A DNA stretch of 5,767 bases from positions 1 to 5,767 of the forward strand of contig JAZLHU010000040.1 in assembly GCA_045616985.1 (NCBI GenBank). The letters run 5' to 3'. The notes under the pieces were generated by a model that was not told the origin of the DNA, made no database searches, and was given only the letters and a program-made list of their open reading frames with translations. This document shows, in pieces, positions 1 to 5,583 of the stretch. This stretch comes from RUG13409 sp045616985. GTDB lineage: Bacteria; Bacillota; Clostridia; Peptostreptococcales; Anaerovoracaceae. Within the stretch, counting starts at the first letter, position 1. Each line of letters begins with the position of its first letter. The translations under genes and the position numbers were made by a program.

Positions 1-44
1 CAAGACCTGTTCTGACACCCTTATACGAAGGTGCATCGGAGCAA

Positions 45-196
45 TTACTACAAAAAGTTTATATTCAAAGGGCTTTGTAGTAAGATTTGAATATTTTTAC
101 TACAGAAATGCAAGTTTAAATGAGATGTGTAGTAAAAGGGCAAAAAGACAAGAATTATCTGCCCAGACAAGCCGCAATTCGCACTGTTTTACTACA
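45..196. repeat. Array of five TTACTACA octamers in alternating orientation
   Basis: Exact octamers occur at 45-52 (plus), 76-83 (minus, TGTAGTAA), 97-104 (plus), 128-135 (minus) and 189-196 (plus). Start-to-start spacings are 31, 21, 31 and 61 bp, each near a whole number of helical turns, so the sites would lie on roughly the same face of the DNA. Several extend to decamers such as TTTTACTACA and TGTAGTAAAA, and neighbouring sites could also pair as RNA hairpins. Such arrays are typical of sites for a DNA-binding protein (a transposase or regulator), but no cognate protein is encoded here and the motif is not one I can name. The sites are seen directly; their role is inference. Confidence 0.75.
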
Positions 197-241
197 ATAT
201 CAAGTTTATAAGCGTTTTCTGTCGTAATACCTGTGAGGGGA
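58..241 (+). repeat. Left copy of a 184-bp inverted repeat bracketing the locus
   Basis: This AT-rich block is the reverse complement of 5584-5767, with mismatches only at positions 166, 181 and 199. Similarity continues more weakly to about 252 (TTTACAAAG here, TTTGCAAAG on the other side). The right copy is cut by the window edge, so the true outer end is unknown and the repeat may start left of 58. It carries four of five TTACTACA octamers. No transposase gene or target-site duplication is visible. It could be the end of a non-autonomous mobile element, a dispersed intergenic repeat, or the tail of a repeated gene, since one frame stays open from position 2 to a stop at 209-211. The inverted repeat itself is directly seen; its nature is not known to me. 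Confidence 0.9.
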
Positions 242-261
242 AGTTTACAAAGTTGTATTTA

Positions 262-678
262 TTAAGCTCAGAAAGCGCGAAAGGTCTTTGCGAAGACATT
301 TGGGGAAGCCGGTTCTTAGCGACTGGCAAGCGGCAGACGAAGGAGGAAAGCGCAAAGCAGCAGGCTTTGGCACTTTGAGACTGAAATCTGCGCGCAGACA
401 GAGCTTAGAACCGATGCAGGGGTCCCCAATAGCGGGAGCGCGTCTGAGCAAAAGCCTTGCACGCTTTCTGAGATTATGCAGCAATGACAATTCCACAAAT
501 TTGTGTGTAAGCTTTTTGCAAAGGATCACTTTCATCCGCGCAGGTGCAGCACTGCTTTTGAAACATCATCGCTGCTTCCTGAGCTCCCTGCTGCGGAGAG
601 CAGCTCGCTCTTAACGGAAGTCTTACTGTGTTCAAAAACGCAGCTTATGCAAAACGCGTCTGAAAGCAATCCTTTGCA
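262..678 (+). repeat. Dispersed repeat, full copy 1 (about 417 bp)
   Basis: It starts with TTAAGCTCAGAAAGCGCGAA and ends with CCTTTGCA, and is repeated at 705-1120 with about 19 substitutions and one 1-nt indel (about 95% identity by eye). It is visibly GC-richer than the AT-rich block before it. It contains a perfect 12-bp palindrome, CACAAATTTGTG (494-505), and several TGCAAAA/TTTTGCA words. Long open frames occur on both strands, but substitutions between the copies change many residues in either frame and the indel shifts the frame, so I judge it noncoding. Parts of the same sequence recur at 4402-4690 and, inverted, at 5452-5580, so it belongs to a dispersed family. Function unknown. Confidence 0.9.
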
Positions 679-704
679 AAAGCTGTAGACATAAATGCAT
701 TCAC

Positions 705-1120
705 TTAAGCTCAGAAAGCGCGAAAGGTCTTTGCGAAGACATTTGGGGAAGCCGGTTCTTAGCGACTGGCAAGCAGCAGACGAAGGAGCAAAGGGCAAAG
801 CCGGCGGCTTTGGCACTTTGAGACTGAAGTATGCGCGAAGACAGAGCTTAGAACCGCTGCAGGGGTCCCCAATAGCGGGAGCGCGTCTGAGCAAAAGCCT
901 TGCACGCTTTCCGAGCGTATGCAACAATGACAATTCCACAAATTTGTGTGTAAGCTTTTTGCAAATATCACTTTCATCCGCGCAGGTGCAGCGCTGCTTT
1001 TGAAACATCATCGCTGCTTCCTGAGCTCCCTGCTGCGGAGAGCAGCTCGCTCTTAACGGAAGTCTTACTGTGTTCAAAAATGCAGCTTATGCAAAACGCG
1101 TCTGAAAGCGATCCTTTGCA
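705..1120 (+). repeat. Dispersed repeat, full copy 2, tandem to copy 1 and abutting mnmE
   Basis: This is a second near-identical copy in the same orientation, separated from copy 1 by 26 bp (679-704) that include ATGCAT and otherwise show nothing recognisable. The copy ends with CCTTTGCA at 1113-1120, and the mnmE ribosome-binding site begins at the next base. Any native promoter for mnmE must therefore lie inside a repeat copy, in the spacer, or further upstream. I found no convincing sigma-A promoter in it. The palindrome CACAAATTTGTG is kept at 937-948, and GCAGCGCTGC, another perfect palindrome, occurs at 988-997. Confidence 0.9.
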
Positions 1121-1126
1121 AGAAGG
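1121..1126 (+). promoter_or_regulatory. Ribosome-binding site of mnmE (long spacing)
   Basis: AGAAGG lies 13 nt ahead of the ATG at 1140, longer than the usual 6-9 nt, with an A-rich linker ending in seven A residues (1134-1140). It is the only Shine-Dalgarno-like sequence close to the start that protein conservation points to, and it starts exactly where the upstream repeat stops. Confidence 0.5.
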
Positions 1127-1139
1127 CAAAAACAAAAAA

Positions 1140-2501
1140 ATGAAAGAAACAACAATAGCAGCAATTTCAACAGCAAGCGGAGAGGCAGGAATCGGAGTTG
1201 TAAGACTTTCCGGACCCGACAGTCTTTTGATTGCAAAAAAAGTCTTTAAAAAAGATTTGCCGGACAGGCGAATGATTTTTGGAAAAATTGTTGATCCGGA
1301 CAGCGGAGCAAGCTTTGATGAAGTTCTTGCAGTTTATATGCAGGGGCCTCATTCCTATACGGGAGAAGATGTTGTTGAATTTCAGTGCCACGGAAGCGGC
1401 CTTGTTATAAAAAATATTTTAGGACTGCTTTTAAGAGAGGGCGCCGTTCTTGCAGAAAGAGGAGAGTTTACTAAGAGAGCTTTTCTTAACGGCAGAATGG
1501 ATCTTTCTCAGGCCGAGGCTGTTATAGACCTTATAAAAGCCAGAAGCACCCTGGCTTCCAGGGCGGCGCTTTCACAGCTTGATGGAAATCTTTCGAAAGC
1601 GGTCAAAGCAGTAAGAAAGGATTTGATGGATCTTCTTGTTTTGCTTAGCGTAAACATGGATTATCCCGACGAGGACATAGAACAGCTTACGTATAATAAA
1701 ATTGAAAACAGTCTATCGGCGATAGGCGATGCGCTTTGTAAATTAAATGCAAGTTCAGGTGAAGGCAAAATAATCAGAGAAGGTCTTTCCGTTGCAATTA
1801 TCGGAAAGCCGAACGTTGGGAAATCCTCTCTTATGAATGCCTTTTTGCGGGAAAATCGCAGCATCGTAACCGATGTTCCGGGAACCACAAGAGATACCAT
1901 TGAAGAGGAGGCATCGGTCAGAGGAATTGCCGTCAGGTTTATAGATACAGCCGGAATTCATAAGTCCTCGGACAAGGTTGAAAGCATAGGGATTGAAAGA
2001 AGCAGAAAAGCACTTGCCGCCGCAGATCTTTTGCTGCTTGTTTTGGATGCATCAAAAAAACTTTCGGAAGAGGATTCGGAAATCTTAAAAGCATCCGAAG
2101 GAATTCCGAGAATTATTATTTTGAACAAAACGGATTTGGGGTCGGAAATCGAAGCTTCCGATTTGGAAACCGATAAAAATGTTTTTGAAATCATCAAGGT
2201 GTCTGTCCTTAAAGGAGAAGGTCTTGAAAAAATTCAGGATGCTATGGAAAAATTTATTTCCGGAGGTCGTGTAAGAAAAGAAGCCGATGTCCTTGTCACA
2301 AATGTAAGACACATTGATTTAATTGATAAAGCATATAACGAGATCTGTCAGGGACTTGAGATGACACGCCGGGGCGAAGCCATGGATTTTATTGAAGTTA
2401 ATGTTAAAGCAGCCTTTGACTGTCTTGGAGAAATCGTCGGCGAGACTGCCGCAGATCAGGTAATCAATGAGGTCTTCTCAAGATTCTGTTTAGGAAAGTA
2501 A
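1140..2501 (+). CDS. mnmE: tRNA uridine-5-carboxymethylaminomethyl modification GTPase MnmE (TrmE)
   Basis: MnmE is a K+-dependent, dimerising GTPase. With MnmG it installs the (carboxymethyl)aminomethyl group on wobble U34 of tRNAs reading NNA/NNG codons, using methylene-tetrahydrofolate as carbon donor. The 453-residue product has the usual length. The N-terminal folate-binding domain begins TIAAISTASGEAGIGVVRLSG (residues 5-25, here one continuous conserved block), followed by a helical domain and an inserted G domain: G1 GKPNVGKS (222-229), switch I with TTRD (249-252), G3 DTAG (269-272), catalytic-type Glu281, and G4 NKTD (329-332). It ends in the FC-x-GK signature as FCLGK (449-453), with the conserved Cys450. 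The open frame extends upstream to an ATG at 1080, but those 20 codons are repeat sequence and the family starts at the ATG chosen here. Its stop overlaps the mnmG start. It looks intact and functional. Confidence 0.97.
   Translation: MKETTIAAISTASGEAGIGVVRLSGPDSLLIAKKVFKKDLPDRRMIFGKIVDPDSGASFDEVLAVYMQGPHSYTGEDVVEFQCHGSGLVIKNILGLLLREGAVLAERGEFTKRAFLNGRMDLSQAEAVIDLIKARSTLASRAALSQLDGNLSKAVKAVRKDLMDLLVLLSVNMDYPDEDIEQLTYNKIENSLSAIGDALCKLNASSGEGKIIREGLSVAIIGKPNVGKSSLMNAFLRENRSIVTDVPGTTRDTIEEEASVRGIAVRFIDTAGIHKSSDKVESIGIERSRKALAAADLLLLVLDASKKLSEEDSEILKASEGIPRIIILNKTDLGSEIEASDLETDKNVFEIIKVSVLKGEGLEKIQDAMEKFISGGRVRKEADVLVTNVRHIDLIDKAYNEICQGLEMTRRGEAMDFIEVNVKAAFDCLGEIVGETAADQVINEVFSRFCLGK
2492..2497 (+). 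promoter_or_regulatory. Ribosome-binding site of mnmG inside the mnmE 3' end
   Basis: AGGAAA sits just before the TAATG overlap, within the last codons of mnmE. The short spacing and shared nucleotide suggest that mnmG is translated by coupling or reinitiation after mnmE. Confidence 0.55.
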
Positions 2502-4378
2502 TGGAAGTAAAGAACTTAGGAAAATACGATATAGTTGTAATCGGCGCCGGACACGCAGGCTGCGAGGCTGCTCTTGCTGCGGCAAGAATGGGCAAAAAAA
2601 CACTGGTGCTTTCAATAAATCTGGAGGCTGTTGCCAATATGTTCTGCAATCCTGCCATAGGCGGCACAGGCAAGGGGCATCTTGTAAGAGAGATCGATGC
2701 TCTGGGCGGAGCTATGGGACTTTGCATTGATAAAACCTTTATTCAGTCAAAAATGCTTAATGTTTCAAAAGGTCCGGCGGTCCACTCCTTAAGAGCCCAG
2801 GCTGATAAGAGAAGGTATCACGAGGAAATGAAGCACCGATTGGAGCTTGCTGACAATCTTCTGTTAAAGCAGGGCGAAGCCATAGATATTGATATGGATG
2901 AAACAGGTGTTAAAGGCGTGCTTCTTCGGACCGGTGCGTATTACGAATGCAGTGCAGTTGTAATTGCAACGGGAACGTTTCTTGCAGGAAAAATATATAT
3001 CGGGGACAGCATTGTGGAAAGCGGTCCCAACGGACTTTCCTCTTCTGTAATCCTTGCCGAAAATTTGAAAAAACGAGGGGTCGCATTAAGAAGATTCAAG
3101 ACGGGAACTCCGGCCAGATGTCTTAAGGCATCGCTTGATTTTTCCAAGATGACAAGGCAGGACGGTGATGCTCATGTTGTGCCTTTTTCCTTTTTAAACA
3201 ACGAGCTTGATAAGGAGCAGGAGCCCTGCTATCTTACATATACCAACGAAATCACGCACGAAATTTTAAGGAATAATTTTTCAAGGTCGGCACTTTTCGG
3301 CGGCGCCATTGAAGGGGTCGGGCCAAGATACTGTCCGTCCATTGAAAGCAAGATAGACAGGTTTAAGGACAAGGCGAGGCATCAGCTTTTTGTTGAGCCT
3401 GAGGGACTTTCCACCGAGGAAATGTATCTTCAGGGCATGAGCACTTCAATGCCGGAGGATGTGCAGGAGGATTTTTACCGCACCATTCCCGGCCTTGAGA
3501 ATATCCGCATTGTGCGTTCTGCGTATGCAATCGAGTACGACTGCATTGACCCTTTGGACATAAAGCTTAATCTGGAATACAGAAAAATCCCGGGGCTTTT
3601 CTGCGCCGGGCAGTTCAACGGATCCTCCGGATACGAAGAGGCCGCGGCTCAAGGTCTTATGGCAGGAGTTAACGCGGCGCTTTGGATCGATAAAAAAGAA
3701 CCGTTTATCCTGGACAGAAGTGAAGCCTACATCGGCGTTCTTATTGACGACCTTGTGACCAAGGGAACAAACGAGCCTTACAGAATGATGACAAGCCGCG
3801 CTGAATACAGGCTTATTCTGCGCCAGGACAATGCCGATATGAGACTTACCGAAAAAGGAAGGGCCATCGGACTTGTTGATGATGAACGCTGGGAACGATA
3901 TTTGGCAGACAAGGCTGCGTTTTTGGCAGAGCTTAAAAGACTTGAAGAAACAGAAGTTACGCCGGGCATGGTAAATGCATGGCTTTCGGACAAGGGCTCT
4001 GCGCTGCTTGATAACAGAGTAAGCTTAACGGATTTGCTTAAGCGTCCCGAGTTTTCTTACGACGACCTGGCAGAGATAGACCCGGACAGACCCGATCTTT
4101 GCTATCATGTAAAAACAAAGGTTGAGGTAGAAGTAAAGTACGCAGGATATATTGATAAGCAGCTTGCGCAAATAGAACGCTTCAAAAAACTTGAAGGTAA
4201 AAAGCTTCCGGCGGATATAGATTATATGAAGCTTGACGGAATCCGTATGGAAGCAAGGGAAAAGCTCAATCAGTTCAAACCCGTAAGCGTGGGGCAGGCC
4301 TCGAGAATTTCCGGCGTAAGCCCGGCGGATATAAATGTGCTGCTGGTGTATTTGGAAAAGCTTAAACGTAAAAAGTGA
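2501..4378 (+). CDS. mnmG: tRNA uridine-5-carboxymethylaminomethyl modification enzyme MnmG (GidA)
   Basis: MnmG is the FAD-dependent, NADH-using partner of MnmE in the cytoplasmic complex that modifies U34 of tRNAs. The 625-residue length is normal. The N-terminal Rossmann motif GAGHAGCEAA (15-24) binds FAD. It is followed by the family signature CNPAIGGTGKGHL (49-61) with the conserved Cys49, then TGTFLAGKIYIG, RFKTGTPAR, and GPRYCPSIE with the second conserved cysteine, Cys278. Next come EPEGLSTEEMYLQG, the second nucleotide-site segment AGQFNGSSGYEEAAAQG, and TNEPYRMMTSRAEYRL. The C-terminal helical domain that contacts MnmE and tRNA is complete, with ERFKKLEGKKLP and GQASRISGVSPADI. The ATG at 2501 shares its A with the mnmE stop (TAATG), so the two form one transcription unit and are likely made in fixed proportion. 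No truncation or missing key residue was seen. Confidence 0.98.
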   Translation: MEVKNLGKYDIVVIGAGHAGCEAALAAARMGKKTLVLSINLEAVANMFCNPAIGGTGKGHLVREIDALGGAMGLCIDKTFIQSKMLNVSKGPAVHSLRAQADKRRYHEEMKHRLELADNLLLKQGEAIDIDMDETGVKGVLLRTGAYYECSAVVIATGTFLAGKIYIGDSIVESGPNGLSSSVILAENLKKRGVALRRFKTGTPARCLKASLDFSKMTRQDGDAHVVPFSFLNNELDKEQEPCYLTYTNEITHEILRNNFSRSALFGGAIEGVGPRYCPSIESKIDRFKDKARHQLFVEPEGLSTEEMYLQGMSTSMPEDVQEDFYRTIPGLENIRIVRSAYAIEYDCIDPLDIKLNLEYRKIPGLFCAGQFNGSSGYEEAAAQGLMAGVNAALWIDKKEPFILDRSEAYIGVLIDDLVTKGTNEPYRMMTSRAEYRLILRQDNADMRLTEKGRAIGLVDDERWERYLADKAAFLAELKRLEETEVTPGMVNAWLSDKGSALLDNRVSLTDLLKRPEFSYDDLAEIDPDRPDLCYHVKTKVEVEVKYAGYIDKQLAQIERFKKLEGKKLPADIDYMKLDGIRMEAREKLNQFKPVSVGQASRISGVSPADINVLLVYLEKLKRKK

Positions 4379-4489
4379 TTCAGGAAGAAAAACAAAATTA
4401 TGCTGCAGGCCCGACCAATAGCGGGAGCGTGTCTGAGCAAAAGCCTTGCACGCTTTCTGAGCGTGACATTCTAAAGAGTTATACTGTTT

Positions 4490-4506
4490 GCAGCAAGGAT
4501 TGCTGC
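4490..4506. other. Hairpin with a 7-bp perfect stem between the convergent genes
   Basis: GCAGCAA and TTGCTGC pair around a GGA loop. It lies between the 3' ends of mnmG and rsmG, where a bidirectional terminator would be expected, but no T-run follows on either strand, so it is not a standard intrinsic terminator. It lies in the diverged part of repeat copy 3. Confidence 0.35.
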
Positions 4507-4535
4507 CAAGCAGTCGCCGTGCATAAGCGTTTTGC

Positions 4536-4554
4536 ACTAAGCATTTAGTTTTTT
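4536..4554 (+). terminator. Weak candidate terminator after mnmG
   Basis: ACTAA and TTAGT pair across a GCAT loop and run into six T residues (4549-4554). The form is that of an intrinsic terminator, but the 5-bp, AT-rich stem is weak and it lies about 160 bp past the mnmG stop. It is the best candidate in the gap; no better hairpin/T-run was found nearer to mnmG. Confidence 0.3.
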
Positions 4555-4748
4555 GCAAACCCGCTTCTGCAAAAACGATTCGCAGTGATTCGGCATCTGT
4601 GTAAACTCAGCTCTGTTTCCTGAGCGTCCTGCTGCGGAGAGCTTAGGAAACATCACTGTGAAAAGTAACGGCGCTTATGCAAAACGCAGTTTGGCAGCAA
4701 GCTTTACTTTAAACCACATAAACTTTTTTAGATATGCAGGAGAGTTTC

Positions 4749-5387
4749 TTAAAGCGGCTGCTTCCTTGGAATTCCGGCCTTGCGCGGATATTTGGGAGGA
4801 GTGCTTTTAAGTTTTTTTACGATTGCGAAGCAGTGGCCGAGAGAAGATCCGTCGTCAACGATCCGAAGCTCACCGCCGCCGAGTTTTTCTATGGCATTTT
4901 CGGCGGCAAGGATTTCTTCTTCCTGACCATATGTTTTATAAGCCACAAAGTATCCGCCAAGCTTAACAAACGGCAGACAGTATTCTGAGAGCACAGGCAT
5001 GTTTGCAACAGCTCTTGAAACTACCAGATCAAATGTTTCACGTGAAACATAGTCCTCAGCTCTGCTGTGAACCGTCGTAACATTTGAAAGTCCAAGCCTT
5101 TCTGCCACATCAGCAATAACTTTTAATTTCTTGTCCACGCTGTCCAAAAGAACAAATTCTTTATCCGGATAAGCAATGGCAAGAGGAAGTCCCGGCATTC
5201 CGCCGCCGGTTCCCATATCAAGAATTTTTTTTGCATTCTCAATTTCGGGTCTTCCGACTAATGTAAGGGAATCTCTGACATTCAAATCCATGAATTCATC
5301 GAATTCACGAATTGCCGTAATATTGATTTTCTCATTCCATTCCAAAAGATATTCAGTTAGTTTATTGTAAATTTCTTCCATTTCCAT
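4749..5387 (-). CDS. rsmG: 16S rRNA (guanine-N7)-methyltransferase RsmG (GidB)
   Basis: RsmG transfers a methyl group from S-adenosylmethionine to N7 of the guanine equivalent to E. coli G527 in 16S rRNA; in other bacteria its loss gives low-level streptomycin resistance. The 212-residue product has the class I methyltransferase motif ILDMGTGGGMPGLPLAI (55-71), the acidic strand-end LLDSVDKKLKV (80-90), SRAEDYVSRETFDLVVSRAVANM (108-130, a conserved block), LPFVKLGGYFVAYK, and the family C-terminus PPKYPRKAGIP. The N-terminus is about 20 residues shorter than usual: WNEKIN begins at residue 17 rather than near 38 as in B. subtilis, and a TAA stop directly precedes the start, so no longer in-frame start exists. 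An alternative ATG is codon 3. The gene runs opposite to mnmG, unlike the common co-directional order, and contains a parS site. Confidence 0.96.
   Translation of the reverse strand: MEMEEIYNKLTEYLLEWNEKINITAIREFDEFMDLNVRDSLTLVGRPEIENAKKILDMGTGGGMPGLPLAIAYPDKEFVLLDSVDKKLKVIADVAERLGLSNVTTVHSRAEDYVSRETFDLVVSRAVANMPVLSEYCLPFVKLGGYFVAYKTYGQEEEILAAENAIEKLGGGELRIVDDGSSLGHCFAIVKKLKSTPPKYPRKAGIPRKQPL
5034..5049. promoter_or_regulatory. parS: parS centromere site (ParB/Spo0J binding) within rsmG
   Basis: TGTTTCACGTGAAACA is a perfect 16-bp palindrome (18 bp with flanking A and T) matching the Firmicutes parS consensus TGTTNCACGTGAAACA. ParB dimers load here and spread to organise and segregate the origin region. 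It encodes Val-Ser-Arg-Glu-Thr, residues 114-118 of RsmG. A parS inside rsmG is known from other Firmicutes and fits an origin-proximal locus; parA and parB themselves are not in the window. Its match to the consensus is directly visible; occupancy is inferred. Confidence 0.92.
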
Positions 5388-5406
5388 TTATTGCCATTAC
5401 GCTTTG

Positions 5407-5435
5407 TTTATAAGCAAAGGTAAAATAAAAATTTG
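5407..5435 (-). promoter_or_regulatory. Weak candidate promoter for rsmG
   Basis: On the minus strand TATAAA (5412-5407) is preceded, with a 19-nt gap, by TTCAAA, 4 of 6 to the sigma-A -35 consensus. This would start transcription roughly 10-15 nt ahead of the rsmG ATG, between the gene and the truncated repeat. Spacing is longer than ideal and no good Shine-Dalgarno sequence precedes the ATG at 5387. A short CTTTG/CAAAG hairpin (5402-5419) overlaps the -10. Confidence 0.3.
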
Positions 5436-5451
5436 AAGCGAGCCTCTGCAG

Positions 5452-5580
5452 ACTCCGTTTTTGAACATAGCGAGACTTCCGTTAAGAGTTCCCTCGTCTC
5501 CGCAGCAGGGCGCTCAGGAAGCAGAGCTGATGTTTCAAAAGCAGCGCTGCACCTGCACGGATGAAAGTGATTCTTTGCAA
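5452..5580 (-). repeat. Dispersed repeat, truncated inverted copy 4 upstream of rsmG
   Basis: The reverse complement matches about positions 516-649 of copy 1, including TTTGCAAAG, TCACTTTCATCCG, GCTGCTTTTGAAACATCA, CCTGCTGCGGAGA, CTCTTAACGGAAGTC and GTTCAAAAACG. It lacks the first 250 bp of the repeat, which is replaced by the AT-rich inverted block joined at TTTGCAAAG. With copy 3 it brackets rsmG as an inverted pair. Like copy 2 before mnmE, it lies directly upstream of a gene and reads towards it. Confidence 0.88.
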
Positions 5581-5583
5581 ATA

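Larger units (their letters stand above)
4402..4690 (+). repeat. Dispersed repeat, diverged partial copy 3
   Basis: This sequence follows mnmG in the same orientation as copies 1 and 2. Strong matches are the stretch from GCTGCAGG through CCAATAGCGGGAGCG to GCACGCTTTCTGAGCG (4402-4463), TTTCCTGAG to CTGCTGCGGAGAGC (4617-4642), and GCTTATGCAAAACGC near 4673-4687. The middle (about 4464-4616) is diverged and rearranged, rich in TGCAAAA/TTTTGCA words. It lacks the first 150 bp or so of the full repeat. An inverted pair AAAGTAA (4662-4668) and TTACTTT (4704-4710) spans its end. It forms one arm of an inverted pair around rsmG, with 5452-5580 as the other. No gene is supported in the 370-bp gap 4379-4748. 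Confidence 0.8.

Noticed and set aside
45..196. CRISPR array
   Set aside because: The repeated unit is only 8-10 bp, alternates in orientation, and has unequal spacing, unlike CRISPR repeats; no cas gene is present.
245..1077. Long open frames on both strands within the tandem repeats, up to 181 codons on the minus strand
   Set aside because: Roughly half of the substitutions between the two copies change residues in either strand's frame, a 1-nt indel shifts the frame, there are no recognisable domains, and one frame runs across the copy junction. Best explained as repeat sequence low in stop codons.
262..1120. Insertion sequence with transposase
   Set aside because: There is no transposase reading frame, terminal inverted repeat or target-site duplication on the 417-bp units.
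1080..1139. Upstream ATG extending MnmE by 20 residues
   Set aside because: The extra codons are mostly repeat sequence also found at 638-678, while family conservation begins right after the ATG at 1140, which has AGAAGG ahead of it.
4025..4558. 177-codon minus-strand frame across the mnmG 3' end and the repeat
   Set aside because: It is antisense to the conserved mnmG C-terminus and continues into a noncoding repeat; no motif supports it.
5161..5169. TTATCCGGA as a DnaA box
   Set aside because: It is only 7 of 9 to TTATCCACA, lies alone within rsmG, and has no cluster of boxes or AT-rich unwinding region beside it.
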